This document shows positions 10,076 to 21,734 of a stretch of DNA of 64,000 bases, piece by piece. Position numbers and translations under genes: made by a program. Position 1 is the stretch's first letter; each line of letters opens with the position of its first letter. The DNA is taken from the NCBI GenBank assembly GCA_030762935.1, contig CM060900.1, forward strand, positions 375,181,132 through 375,245,131, read 5' to 3'. Below the pieces are notes generated by a model. It did not search any database, had not been told where the DNA came from, and was given only the letters and a program-made list of their open reading frames with translations. The DNA is from Hymenopus coronatus (Eukaryota; Arthropoda; Insecta; Mantodea; Hymenopodidae).

Positions 10076-13000
10076 AAATAATAGTATAAGCAGCAGCGGC
10101 AGTAATAGGTAGTAATAGTATAAGCAGCAGCGGCAGTAATAGGTACTAATAGTATATGCGGTAGTAATAGGTAGTAATTATATAAGCAGCAATAGCAACA
10201 GTAATAGGTACTAATAGTATAAGCAGCAGCAATAGGTATTAATAGTATAAGCAGCAGCAGCTCCAGTAATAGGTTGTAATAGTATAAGCAGCAGCAGCAA
10301 TAAATAGTAATAGTATAAGCAGCAGCAGTAATAGGTAGTAATAGTATAAGCAGCAGCACCAGTAATAGGTAGTAATAGTATAAGCAGCAGCAATAGGTGG
10401 TAATAGTATAAGCAGCAGCAGCAATAAATAGTAATAGTATAAACAGCAGCAGTAATAGGTAGTAATAGTATAAGCAGCAGTAATAGGTAGTAATAGTATA
10501 AGAGGCAGCAGTAATAGGTAGTAATAATATAAGTAGTAGCAGCAGTAATAGGTAGTAATAGTATACGCAGCAGCAGTAATAGATAGTAATAGTATAAGCA
10601 GCAGCAGCAGCAGTAATAGATAGTAATAGTATAAGTAGTAGCAGTAGTAATAGGTAGTAATAGTATACGCAGCAGCAGCAGTAATAGATAGTAATAATAT
10701 AAGTAGTAGCAGCAGTAATAGGTAGTAATAGTATACGCAGCAGCAGTAATAGATAGTAATAGTATAAGTAGTAGCAGTAGTAATAGGTAGTAATAGTATA
10801 CGCAGCAGCAGCAGCAGTAATAGATAGTAATAGTATAAGTAGTAGCAGCAGTAATAGGTAGTAATAGTATACGCAGCAGCAGTAATAGGTAGTAATAGTA
10901 TAAGCAGCAGCAGCAGTAATAGGTAGTAATAGTATAAGTAGTAGCAGCAGTGATAGGTAGTAATAGTATAAGCAGCAGCAGCAGTAATAGGTAGTAATAG
11001 TATAAGTAGTAGCAGCAGTAATAGGTAGTAATAGTATAAGCAGCAGCAGTAATAGGTAGTAATAGTATAAGCAGCAGCAGTAATAGGTAGTAATAGTATA
11101 AGCAGCAGCAGCAGTGATAGGTAGTAATAGTATAAGTAGTAGCAGCAGTAATAGGTAGTAATAGTATAAGCAGCAGCAGTAATAGGTAGTAATAGTATAA
11201 GCAGCAGCAGCAGTGATAGGTAGTAATAGTATAAGCAGCAGCAGAAGTGATAGGTTAGTAATAGTATAAGCAGCAGCAGCAGTAATAGGTAGTAATAGTA
11301 TAAGCAGCAGCAGCAGTAATAGGTAGTAATAGTATAAGCAGCAGCAGCAGTAATAGGTAGTAATAGTATAAGCAGCAGCAGCAGTGATAGGTAGTAATAG
11401 TATAAGCAGCAGCAGCAGTAATAGGTAGTAATAGTATAAGCAGCAGCAGCAGCAGCAGTGATAGGTAGTAATAGTATAAGCAGCAGCAGTGATAGGTAGT
11501 AATAGTATACGCAGCAGCAGTAATAGGTAGTAATAGTATAAGCAGCAGCAGCTGTGATAGGTAGTAATAGTATAAGCAGCAGCAGCTGTGATAGGTAGTA
11601 ATAGTATAAGTAGTAGCAGCAGTAATAGGTAGTAATAGTATAAGCAGCAGCAGTAATAGGTAGTAATAGTATAAGCAGCAGCAGCAGCAGTAATAGGTAG
11701 TAATAGTATAAGCAGTAGCAGTAATAGGTAGTAATAGTATAAGCAGTAGCAGTAATAGGTAGTAATAGTATAAGCAGTAGCAGTAATAGGTAGTAATAGT
11801 ATAAGCAGCAGCAGTAACAGGTAGTAATAGTATAAGCAGCAGCAGTAACAGGTAGTAATAGTATAAGCAGCAGCAGCAGTAATAGGTAGTAATAGTATAA
11901 GCAGCAGCAGTAACAGGTAGTAATAGTATACGCAGCAGCAGCAGTAATAGGTAGTAATAGTATAAGCAGTAGTAGTAATAGGTAGTAATAGTATAAGCAG
12001 CAGCAGTAATAGGTAGTAAATATATAAGCAGCAGCAGCAGTAATAGGTAGTAAATATATAAGCAGCACCAGCAGTAATAGGTAGTAATAGTATAAGCAGC
12101 AGCAGCAGCAGTAATAGGTAGTAATAGTATAAGCAGCAGCAGCAGTGATAGGTTGTAATAGTATAAGCAGCAGCAGCAGCAGTAACAGGTAGTAATAGTA
12201 TAAGCAGCAGCAGCAGCAGTAACAGGTAGTAATAGCATAAGCAGCAACAGCAGCATTAATAGGCAGTAATAGTATAAGCAGTAGCAGCAGTAATAGGTAG
12301 TAATAGTATAAGCAGTAGCAGCAGTAATAGGTAGTAATAGTATAAGCAGTAGCAGTAACAGGTAGTAATAGTATAAGCAGTAGCAGCAGTGATAGGTAGT
12401 AATAGTATAAGCAGTAGCAGTAATAGGTAGTAATAGTATAAGCAGTAGCAGCAGTGATAGGTAGTAATAGTATAAGCAGTAGCAGTAATAGGTAGTAATA
12501 GTATAAGCAGTAGCAGTAATAGGTAGTAATAGCATAAGCAGTAGCAGTAATAGGTAGTAATAGCATAAGCAGTAGCAGCAGTAATAGGTAGTAATAGTAT
12601 AAGCAGCAGCAGTAATAGGTAGTAATAGTATAAGCAGCAGCAGTAATAGGTAGTAAACATATAAGCAGCAGCAGCAGTAATAGGTAGTAAATATATAAGC
12701 AGCACCAGCAGTAATAGGTAGTAATAGTATAAGCAGCAGCAGCAGCAGTAATAGGTAGTAATAGTATAAGCAGCAGCAGCAGTGATAGGTTGTAATAGTA
12801 TAAGCAGCAGCAGCAGCAGCAGCAGCAGTAACAGGTAGTAATAGTATAAGCAGCAGCAGCAGCAGCAGTAACAGGTAGTAATAGTATAAGCAGCAGCAGC
12901 AGCAGTAACAGGTAGTAATAGCATAAGCAGCAACAGCAGCATTAATAGGCAGTAATAGTATAAGCAGTAGCAGCAGTAATAGGTAGTAATAGTATAAGCA

Positions 13001-13810
13001 GTAGCAGCAGTAATAGGTAGTAATAGTATAAGCAGTAGCAGTAACAGGTAGTAATAGTATAAGCAGTAGCAGCAGTGATAGGTAGTAATAGTATAAGCAG
13101 TAGCAGTAATAGGTAGTAATAGTATAAGCAGTAGCAGTAATAGGTAGTAATAGTATAAGCAGTAGCAGCAGTGATAGGTAGTAATAGTATAAGCAGTAGC
13201 AGTAATAGGTAGTAATAGTATAAGCAGTAGCAGTAATAGGTAGTAATAGTATAAGCAGTAGCAGTAATAGGTAGTAATAGTATAAGCAGTAGCAGTAATA
13301 GGTAGTAATAGCATAAGCAGTAGCAGTAATAGGTAGTAATAGCATAAGCAGTAGCAGTAATAGGTAGTAATAGCATAAGCAGTAGCAGCAGTAATAGGTA
13401 GTAATAGTATAAGCAGCAGCAGTAATAGGTAGTAATAGTATAAGCAGTAGCAGTAATAGGTAGTAATAGTATAAGCAGCAGCAGTAATAGGTAGTAATAG
13501 TATAAGCAGCAGCAGTAATAGGTAGTAATAGTATAAGCAGTAGCAGTAATAGGTAGTAATAGTATAAGCAGTGGCAGCAGTAATAGGTAGTAATAGCATA
13601 AGCAGTGGCAGCAGTAATAGGTAGTAATAGTATAAGCAGTGGCAGCAGTAATAGGTAGTAATAGCATAAGCAGTGGCAGCAGTAATAGGTAGTAATAGCA
13701 TAAGCAGTGGCAGCAGTAATAGGTAGTAATAGTATAAGAGCAGCAGCAATAGGTAGTAATAGCATAAGCAGCAACAGCAGCAGTAATAGGTAGTAATAGT
13801 ATAAGCAGCA
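10076..13810 (+). repeat. 31-bp minisatellite array with AGC/AGT triplet variation
   Basis: The unit 'taataggtagtaatagtata' plus 'agcagcagcag' repeats for about 3.7 kb, more than 100 copies. The basic length is 31 bases, and copies differ mainly by whole extra AGC or AGT triplets (34, 37, 40 and so on), or by AGC to AGT changes. Higher-order blocks repeat: for example the stretch near 11990-12300 recurs near 12600-13010. Minus-strand ORFs of 241 to 839 codons over the array encode only Leu/Ile, Thr/Ala, Tyr and Cys runs and are by-products of the repeat, not genes. Confidence 0.96.
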
Positions 13811-13812
13811 GC

Positions 13813-13850
<38 letters not shown>

Positions 13851-13873
13851 CAGTAGTAGTAGTAGAAGCAGTA

Positions 13874-13924
<51 letters not shown>

Positions 13925-13925
13925 T
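13811..13925 (+). repeat. AGT trinucleotide microsatellite
   Basis: Nearly pure (AGT)n with a few AGC, AGA and GGT units closes the minisatellite. It looks like an expansion of the triplet that already varies inside the 31-bp unit. Confidence 0.95.
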
Positions 13926-14056
13926 TTATTAGGTGCATAGTATTAAATCAATTGCGTCATATAGTCCCATGAGTCAGGAGACCATACACGCTCTCCAAGA
14001 AATACTTGGATTGAAAGTATCACTTATACCTATTTTATATTAAGAACACAGTAAAT

Positions 14057-14088
<32 letters not shown>

Positions 14089-14685
14089 ACACACACGCTA
14101 CAACACAAGAGAAGCTGCACTCTGACATCAGACTTCCATACACTCGTATTCAAGCCTACATCCACGTATTCACACATATAGATGCTCCTACACCAATTTG
14201 TCTAGATATACATTATTTATACAAACATCTCTTGGCACACGTACTCCTATTAAGTATAATCAAGCGTGGTCAGTTTTGGCTGTTTAGAATCAAGACCCAG
14301 CATGCGGTTCTCCGTCTGGTTGAAGCTAAAAGTACCTCTTATAATAATTTCTGATAACATCCTACACTGCATGAAATATTTCAAAATTTGCATCCAGTCT
14401 TCCTGTTCCTCACTTAAAGAACAAACCTCCTACCAGCATTATCAACTACTTTACGAGCATTCCACATTCCCAATCTAATACACGCTATTTCTTTACTCTG
14501 TTTAAAACCCAATTGTAAAATATACATTTCTTTACCCCACAACTTACAGTATATAAATACAAGAAGGTTCGGCGGGAGCTTATTGAAATATATATTTTAT
14601 GTAGTCTCTCTTTTGTATTATTTTCTGAGCATTGGACATTTCTTCCTTTTCAAATTACCCTCCACTTTGCTAAAGTTGCAATCAC
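13926..14685. other. No gene recognised; one CA microsatellite
   Basis: AT-rich unique-looking sequence. It contains a CA dinucleotide run at 14056-14098 and only short open frames without motifs. Confidence 0.5.
14056..14098 (+). repeat. CA dinucleotide microsatellite
   Basis: About twenty CA units with one interrupting GA and a CG. Confidence 0.95.
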
Positions 14686-14689
14686 AAGG

Positions 14690-14990
14690 ACTTACAAGTC
14701 AGAATCCTATGAAGTAGCAAGAAAACTGTGGATCTTAGCTTATCCAGAATGGGTGATCAGCTCAATGAGTGATATGGCGGTGAAGAAGGAAATGAAATGT
14801 AATGAAGAATCAGAATTATTGAAAAATTCAAAAATCAGAATATTCAATCCAGCATTCGTCTAGTGACGAAAAAAAAAAAGTACCTAGTTGGCCTCAGATT
14901 TTAACCCGCAACTTCTTGAAATCGACTGGCAGAGGATACTGCGACGCCACCATGCTCTGTATGAGCATACCATAGCGGGTCAAAATGTTA
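14690..14990 (-). repeat. Dispersed repeat family G, copy 1
   Basis: The stretch with 'gaaggaaatgaaatgtaatg', 'ccagcattcgtctagtgac' and, toward its right end, 'tttaacccgcaacttcttg' matches in order the stretch at 39960-40275 ('gaaagaaattaaatgtagc', 'cccagtattcgcctagtgg', 'attgaacccgagacctcc'). The right end read on the minus strand resembles a tRNA B box, so it may be a tRNA-derived SINE running leftward. The short distance and divergence make the family name arbitrary. Confidence 0.55.
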
Positions 14991-15706
14991 TTAGGGTAAG
15001 TTCGATTTCAAATTAGCAATAAATTCTCTTTTTTTTATCACATGCATAGCGAAACAAGGGCATATCCGTACAACACGTAAGAATACTTGACGTTTGCGGG
15101 AATGGAGGGCACAATAGCTTCATCACATTTCTTTTACAAGAAACATAATTCTAAAAGTTTTAAGTATGTATGTGGAAATAAATGGAAATTTAGAAACGGT
15201 AAGTTTCACTATTACATATGAAATATATAGTTTTTGCTGTATACGTTTCCAAATAATGGTTTTGTACTTTCGTTTGAGCAGGCAGTATCTTTTACTACAG
15301 CTTCAACCACAAAGAAGAAAGAAAAGTATCGCCAGTTAAAATGACTGTGTAGTGCAGGAGGGGCATTAAGTGGTTGTTGTTACTTATTTTGTTATTATTT
15401 ACTGTGGTGATCGATTCCAAAATATAAAGTAACAGCTCTTCTAGTGCTAAGTGTACAAACATAGCTCTCGCTCTCTCGTCACTGAAAGTTGTTTGTTTAC
15501 TCATCTTCCAAGAATATCAATGTTGGCAGGACAACTACAACACACAAATATATAGGATTTTCCGAAACTGTAGTACATGAGTGATATCTTCTTGTTTTTG
15601 CGTTTGGAAGTGCAAACATACACTTCTTTTGTGTTCACACTGCAAATAAAGACTATGAAATTGCACATAAATTCTAACTCCTAGTAATTATTCTTACCCC
15701 CTGCAG

Positions 15707-15750
<44 letters not shown>

Positions 15751-17735
15751 CAATCGCAGATTCCACGAAGCTATTGTTAAAGCAGTATCGATCAGCGGCC
15801 AGAAGTGTTACTCCAGATAACATGCACCAGATAAGAGCTGACGGGCAAGTGTGGAATTATTCTCCCTCGCTATCAAGTGTTTCATGTAAACTATAATCAG
15901 GCAATCATCTGAATATGTAAATAAAGCCTCAATAGGAGCACAATGTCTTTCCAAACGAGAGAAAATCCCTTAAGGGCATCAGTTACAACAGAATATAAAA
16001 GAAGAACAGCTTTAACGCTGGTGCACTCTGTTGTTACTAGATGATGTGATGGGATCCCTATTAGAAGTAATCGCTACTTTTGTCCAACATGTTAAATTTA
16101 GGGCCCGAAATTTTAGGTGATATAGGCCTTCATTTTAGGTTTTTTGTGTGCTTAAAATAGCTTGTTTTAGGTTTTGATTCCTAAACGAGTAAAGGCATCA
16201 ATCATTTTACGTTTTTCTATTTTTGTGAGATTTATATATGAACGTTTGTCACACATTTTTACATTGTCTAAGAAATTCATTAAAACACGGAAAAAGTGTT
16301 ATTGGTATATATATATATATATACTTCTCTCCATGTAATACTAAATTGATGAATTTCATGTCTTCAAAGCCACGATTGTGTTCAAGAATATTTTGCAGCT
16401 TTGACAACTGCCATTGGTCCAGGTATTTATTTTCTGGAAATATCGCACAGTGACATTCAGAGCACGAGTGAGTGGCAGGGTTGTACTTAACAATCGGTGA
16501 ATAGCTTCCGGTATTAAACAATAACGTTATTAGTGAATCAAGTGGAGCGAGAAGACTGGGGCACTCGAGCGATGTCTTGGTCTTGGCGATGTGGAAAACT
16601 TTTGTTTTATCCAAGTCATTCACGAATTTCAATGGGAAGTATTCTTCACTTAAATAGGGGAAAGCGGCTGTTTGGTGCTAGACCCTCATTTAAGTATTCG
16701 CAAGTGCAATGAACTCCACATATTCCGCTTTAGGAAGTTTGAAACGAATGTGCATCTTGAGATTTGTTAATTAGATAGCGCGGACCCTAGTTATAAAACC
16801 TAATACTAGAGGTACACCAGACCACATGCTATATGTTTTAAAAGGTCAAAAATCCTATATCCGGTACACGTTTAAAACTAATAGAAATAATATTCCTTTC
16901 TAGAAATGTCAAACATTTCCTCAGCACATGGTTTTACTACTAGAAACAATACAATTAAACCCATATCCTGTTTAAGCATAAAAGTGATCGCCTACGTGTA
17001 ATATGTTTACAGCAATCCGAGGATGGAATATATTGTCACTACCGGGAAAAAACCTCCTATGGGTGAAAATGAGGTTTGGGTACCACTGGAAAGTACAGCG
17101 CTCACTCTACAGGATTAACTACACCTCCTACGTGAAAGTTCAAATTTGAAGTCGCTATTTGGGAAAAAATGTAATCTCCGATGTGTCAGTGCCTTTAGAA
17201 TGCCGGCAAAACAAAGCACAAAGGAGATTTTCATAGCTACATCATATTCCATACACTGGTTGCAAAACATAAGTGGTCGATTTATTCACATGAGAGATCA
17301 TGAGCATTCTTAACACTTCATTTACATTTGGTTGTTTTGTAACTCATTAAAATGTATGAAGCACGCAATCACTACGAAATAATTCAATGCATAAAAATTG
17401 ACACGAGAAATTAGTTTTTTAGTTTTAAAAAATCTGGTTCTTAGATATAGTTGGAAATTTATATATCCTGAATAATAAATATTTGGAAATTAATGACGGA
17501 CATCCCTTAGCACTGAAGCCTACAATATTCTTGGTTATACGCTTGATATTGCTACCACATCTGTATAGAAAATCAGGCAAAAACGGCAGGATTGTTGTCA
17601 TACTATATGCTTGTTAAGATGGGAAAATGTGTTAGTGTGTGGTGTGAACAGAGGTAGTTGACATTTATTTTTATTTCTCCTGTTTGTTTGCAAGAGAAAT
17701 CACAATTATAGCAAATGTTTGTTTATTTTTAAACC
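14991..17735. other. No gene recognised
   Basis: AT-rich sequence with a CA run at 15712-15749 and a TA run near 16308-16321. A 127-codon minus-strand frame at 16249-16632 contains the TA run as an alternating Ile-Tyr stretch and a Cys/His cluster (SCSECHC), but matches no family I know. I treat it as unsupported. Confidence 0.45.
15712..15749 (+). repeat. CA dinucleotide microsatellite
   Basis: About nineteen uninterrupted CA units. Confidence 0.95.
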
Positions 17736-17739
17736 TTTA

Positions 17740-18560
17740 TGTTAAGTTGCCTTATGTTCAGCTGTGGGATAAAGACTGCTCAAATGGCTTTACAATAGAC
17801 ACCACAGCTGGCTTTAAAGGTATGTATATACTTATTGCATAATATTATTGCTGTTATTAAGTTAAGTTGCGTTTTTCTAGTCATTTAATTCAATACATGC
17901 TACATATTGAGGTGTCAATTCAGGTGTTGCAATAAATTGTTACTTTCAGAGATTTGGATATGCATAGCTTGTATGTCATTATCATTATTATTACTGGTAT
18001 TCACTCAGAAGTTTCGTCGTGTTCTTCAGATGAGGAAACTAATACAGAACACTCAGAGTCAGTTAATTCCAGACTGATACGTAATCAAATATTTGTATGG
18101 ATGACTGCTCAGCTACTGCAGTTATAGGTATGTATTATTCAAGTAATTTTTAGAATCTTAATAAAAATGTACCAAGTGTTTCAGTGTTCGGCATGTTAAG
18201 TTAATTAAGCTAGCATGAATGTTTTACTAAAAGCAACTAGAGGATAATGGCGAAATTACGTTTGCTCTACAGGAATAGAGGGTATTGGTGATGTTTTGTC
18301 AGTGAAATGAGGTCCTGCTAGAATATTATGGACCACTTAGTTGCATCTTAATTATTATTACTTGAAAATCGGGATTCTCAAAAAGAAAAAAAAAGACACA
18401 GAAAGAAATTAGTGGTTTACAACTATATGTAAATGAAAGTGAAAATGATCCTACCGTGAGACTAGAACATCAGAATTTAACAAAGAAATCTCTGAACAGA
18501 AAAGAAAGCAGATAGAATCAAAGGAAGAAAAATATTTTGGAATCAGCAACAAGTCAATGG
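17740..18560 (+). pseudogene. Weak candidate for a spliced Myb/SANT-like remnant
   Basis: Two stretches end in good 5' splice-like signals: 'ggctttaaag' before GTATGTAT near 17819, and 'cagttatag' before GTATGTAT near 18127. The second stretch follows an acceptor-like 'attcactcag' near 18010. Its frame gives an acidic segment SCSSDEETNTEHSES and then 'RNQIFVWMTAQLLQL', which loosely resembles the first helix of Myb/SANT-like domains (W-x-x-x-x-x-x-L-L). Another acceptor-like site, 'tttgctctacag', lies near 18273. A later frame (about 18360-18510) is rich in Lys/Glu. The evidence is circumstantial, and the frames contain stops; chance is a fair alternative. Confidence 0.2.
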
Positions 18561-18744
18561 TAATCAGCAAATGACAAGTAAAGTAGAAAACTATATTAAA
18601 TCACAAAGTTTTAGAAAATAAACTGAAATGTAATTTATTTGAGCAAAATTAGGAAAGAAGAAAGACTGGTCATTTTTAAACATTCTGGCGTATTCCATGT
18701 TTGAGTGAAAAGAGAAAATTTGTAAAAGGACTGTTGAATAAAAT

Positions 18745-18950
18745 AAATGTAGTCCGAAGGTTCCGCTTTGGTGCTTCGTAGCGCTGGGGATCGTGGGTTC
18801 GAGTCCCGCCTTGGGCATGGGTGTTATATGTTTGTGTATGTGTGTGTTGTAAAAGTAAGAAAACAGTAATAATACGGCAAAACAAGGTAAACAGAAAAAG
18901 GTAAATAAAAGTAGGGTATACAGTGCTGTATTTAAAAAAAATAAAAAAGG
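18745..18950 (+). repeat. SINE B copy, 5'-truncated
   Basis: 'ccgctttggtgcttcgtagc' and 'gatcgtgggttcgagtcccg' then 'ccttgggcatgggtgttat' match the minus-strand SINE at 56410-56648 base for base over the tRNA-like head. It ends in 'tacagtgctgta' and an A-rich tail followed by ten G. The inner part of the 3' hairpin found in the other copy is missing here. Confidence 0.85.
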
Positions 18951-19017
18951 GGGGGGGAACAGGAAGAGGATATTGAAAAATGAGTGAAAAAAGAGAGAGA
19001 CAATGACATGTATCTGG

Positions 19018-19165
19018 GAAAAGTTAGCCTGGATTTGAACTACGGATTTCTCGGTTTCTAGCCGGTTGCTCTACCATTGAGCTAACATGGCCAAATTACA
19101 TTGTATTTCTCAACTAACTCGCATGTTTTCCGGTAAACAACAAGGTGATCTCAAACTGGGAAATC
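19018..19165 (-). repeat. SINE C copy (head-to-head partner)
   Basis: On the minus strand the segment reads 'gttagctcaatggtagagca' and 'ccgtagttcaaatccaggct', a tRNA-like head. Its upstream flank, 'gatcaccttgttgtttaccg', is the same flank found before the plus-strand copy at 19370. It meets a plus-strand partial copy head to head at about 19155. Confidence 0.75.
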
Positions 19166-19262
19166 CGTGGTTCAAATCCCGGCTATGGAATAGAGTTCTT
19201 GAGTGAGACTACCTATCCATCTCCTGTCCTACACACGGCTTGTGTGAAAAAAAAAACAACAA
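19150..19262 (+). repeat. SINE C partial copy
   Basis: Begins inside the tRNA-like head ('gaaatccgtggttcaaatcc') and continues with 'ctacctatccatctcctgtc' and 'ggcttgtgtg' before an A-run. The same tail follows the copy at 19370-19568. The first half of the head is missing. Confidence 0.75.
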
Positions 19263-19369
19263 CTAAAAATCATTCTAATTTACCATAATTGATGGCTATA
19301 CCATGACTCCTAGGACTTAAAGTACTTACAACATTGTAAGTTGCCATTGAGGTATGTCATCTGAAAATA

Positions 19370-19568
19370 ATTTGAGATCACCTTGTTATTTACCGGGAAA
19401 CATGAGAGTGTCAGTTGAGAAATTCAATGCTATGCCATGGTAGTTCAGGGGTAGAGCAACCGGGAAGAGACCGGGAAATCCGTGGTTCAAATCGCGGCTA
19501 TGGCATTTTTCAGTCTGACTCTACCTATCCAACTCCTGTCCTACAGACGGTTTATGTGAAAAAAATAT
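19370..19568 (+). repeat. SINE C copy, most complete
   Basis: Flank 'gatcaccttgttatttaccg', then the tRNA-like head 'gccatggtagttcaggggta' to 'ccgtggttcaaatcgcggct', then a short body 'acctatccaactcctgtcc' and an A-rich end. The head has A-box-like and B-box-like motifs. The pair with the minus copy at 19018 forms an imperfect inverted repeat about 550 bases across. Confidence 0.8.
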
Positions 19569-20574
19569 ATTAACGTTATTTCTGTATCAGATTGTACTAA
19601 ATTTTGGCAGTTATCCTTTGAGCGCTCAGATTATGCAAAAATGAATGCAAATGATTGGCTTCTCGGCCAATGACTGACACAAAGATAAGAACAATAGCAA
19701 TATGGCTGCATGTACCCATTAGCGCGAAAGTTATAAAACTGACCTGTCCCAGCTGATATTTCGGGACATGAATTAATAACTACTTTATCTACACAGCCAC
19801 CACTCCAACATCAAGTATCTCTTTTGAGACTTGCCTTTTAATAGAAATGTGAATTTGTGCCAAGAATGTGAGTAAAGTATGCACAAAGTTGTTTTTATTT
19901 CTTAGTTGAATGGTGAAGTTTCTAGTCTTTTAAAATGTATTCTTATGTAAGACACCAATTATATGGGACTTTTTATATACTCTACGTGATGCAAGGATAC
20001 TACTAAATATAAAATAGTCACTTAAGAGCGAAAAAAAGTGCCCTAAAATAGAACATGACATAAAATGACCAACCTGACCTAATAAATGTGTATTTACTTT
20101 ATCTGGAAAACAGAATAAGAATATACGACGCATATAGGTGCATGTCAACATACATACGATGTTGCAACAGTTAAAAGATTACATGTCATTAGAATCCGGT
20201 CCCTTCTCATTACTTTTGCTTGTAACCATCACACAAGTTGACTAACTGTTACACGAAAAGCTCAATATGTCACGCCCCAGTTCATTTGATACTGAAATCC
20301 GTTCAGCTATTGCTATCATTAAGTCTTGGTTTTAAGGTTAGTAGTTGGTTAAGACTCTGAGCTAAGTCGAACTCAAAAGACTCAGACTCAGTCCAGTAAA
20401 GAGAGAAAATTAAGATTCAATGAAGAAACTGAAATGCTATTCTTCAGAGCTCTCCCCACTTGCTATATATTAGAACCATTTATAAAACTCTGGTGGCAAA
20501 TAATCAGAAAGGGGAATTTTACTCAAAACTTTTACGGAACTGGAATTGTTGGAATGTTAAGTGTCGTTCTGGAA
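19569..20574. other. No gene recognised
   Basis: AT-rich sequence without recognisable repeats. Short open frames at 19930-20151 (minus) and 20434-20616 (plus) show no motif; the second runs into repeat R. Confidence 0.45.
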
Positions 20575-21715
20575 CAACTTTCCTTTTTTATTTTCTCTAG
20601 CACGTATGTACAATGAACACAGTGCAAGGTATTGTATCGCATCCAAAAATTCTAAAATGTAAATGGCGTGTTATTTATGGACGCTCTTTAACTACTGTGG
20701 TTCTCAGCGTCCCATTCTAAATTGGGCGCGAAAGACCGCTTAATTGTGCTAACAGGCTTGAGGTTCTTTTACGTGCCGTAAATCTAAGACACGGGAACCA
20801 CGGCTTTACTTCCCTTCTGAAGGAAGCCATGCTGAGAATTTTTACACCCAAAAAAATCCATCGTCCTCCGTCGGTTTGAACCCGCGACCTTGGGTATATG
20901 ACAGGGCGACAACAAATTCTATACCGAGATATCATCGGAAATACATGTTTTGAGCTTTCCTGTATAACACTTTTAGAAAAAGGTACGTGTGTGTCTGTGT
21001 GCAGCATGACTTGAAAACGAAAAGTCAGTTAAATATTATATTTGGTATTTAAGATTAGTAATTTCAGGGATGTGTCACAAAGAATTTCAGAAAAATCCAC
21101 CAACACAAACTACCCTTTACACGGAAAATGTTTCGCGATTTTTTATTTTCTAAGCAATGGCTAACGATTTTAATTAAAATGCCATATATTAAAGATGTTT
21201 ACCTGGCAAATAAAATATATATCTTGAATTTCTTGGAAATAGCCGCTCTTCATTCTAGAAGACTTTTGCGTAACTGGTAAACCCTAAGGGATAAACAAAA
21301 CCTTACTACATAGAGTATATCATATCGATTTCTTTTTTTATTTTTATTTATTTATTTTCTTTTTTTTACTTTTAGAGCTAATGATTTCAAGCATCTTCCC
21401 TGTTGTTGGTTTCAATTTTAAGAATATTTAAAAGAAGTCATCTTCTTTTCATATATCTTTTCTTTTACGACTGTCATGCAAAGAGAACCGAATTTTAATG
21501 AACATTGCATAGCAACAGCTTTTAAAAGATTCGATTGGTGCTTTTGCTTAGTGCATTCCCTCATTTCCCTTCTACTTACAAGAAAGCAAGTAATAAGACC
21601 ATTTCTGGTAATGTTTATCTTGATTAGCATTATCTACATAAAAGAATAACCATTTGTAGCAGTAGTTTGTAGATATACTCATGTGATAGGAGCACATCAG
21701 ATTTTTATTTTACTT
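20575..21715 (+). repeat. Repeat R copy 1, carrying a SINE
   Basis: Starts around 'ttctctagcacgtatgtaca', continues with 'aaatacatgttttgagc', the signature 'ttgaaaacgaaaagtcagtt', 'ggtatttaag', and a segment encoding 'LTILIKMPYIKDVYLANKIY'. It ends near 'gtgataggagcacatcagat' and a T-run. A SINE A lies at 20654-20913. With the SINE removed the element is about 0.9 kb, close to the other long copies. No long ORF and no terminal repeats are visible, so the element class is unknown. Confidence 0.85.
20654..20913 (-). repeat. SINE A copy in repeat R, lacking its A box
   Basis: Minus-strand SINE A with 7-bp target duplications AAATTCT at 20647-20653 and 20914-20920 splitting the R sequence. The head reads GTCGCCCT directly joined to GTCATATACCC: about 30 bases holding the A-box-like part seen in the other copies are gone, while the B box (GGTTCAAACC) remains. 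Confidence 0.9.
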
Positions 21716-21734
21716 TTTATTTATTTTTTTAATT

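Noticed and set aside
9856..13938. Minus-strand ORFs of 560, 775 and 839 codons
   Set aside because: They are translations of the 31-bp satellite in all three frames; the peptides are only 31-residue repeats of Leu, Thr, Tyr and Cys runs, and they overlap each other.
16249..16632. 127-codon minus-strand ORF with a Cys/His cluster
   Set aside because: Contains a TA-repeat-encoded Ile-Tyr run; no family match, and the cysteine spacing fits no zinc-binding pattern that I know.
18676..18885. Minus-strand ORFs with 'GGTRTHDPQRYEAPK'
   Set aside because: This peptide type is a well-known false product of SINE heads read backwards; the DNA is SINE B.
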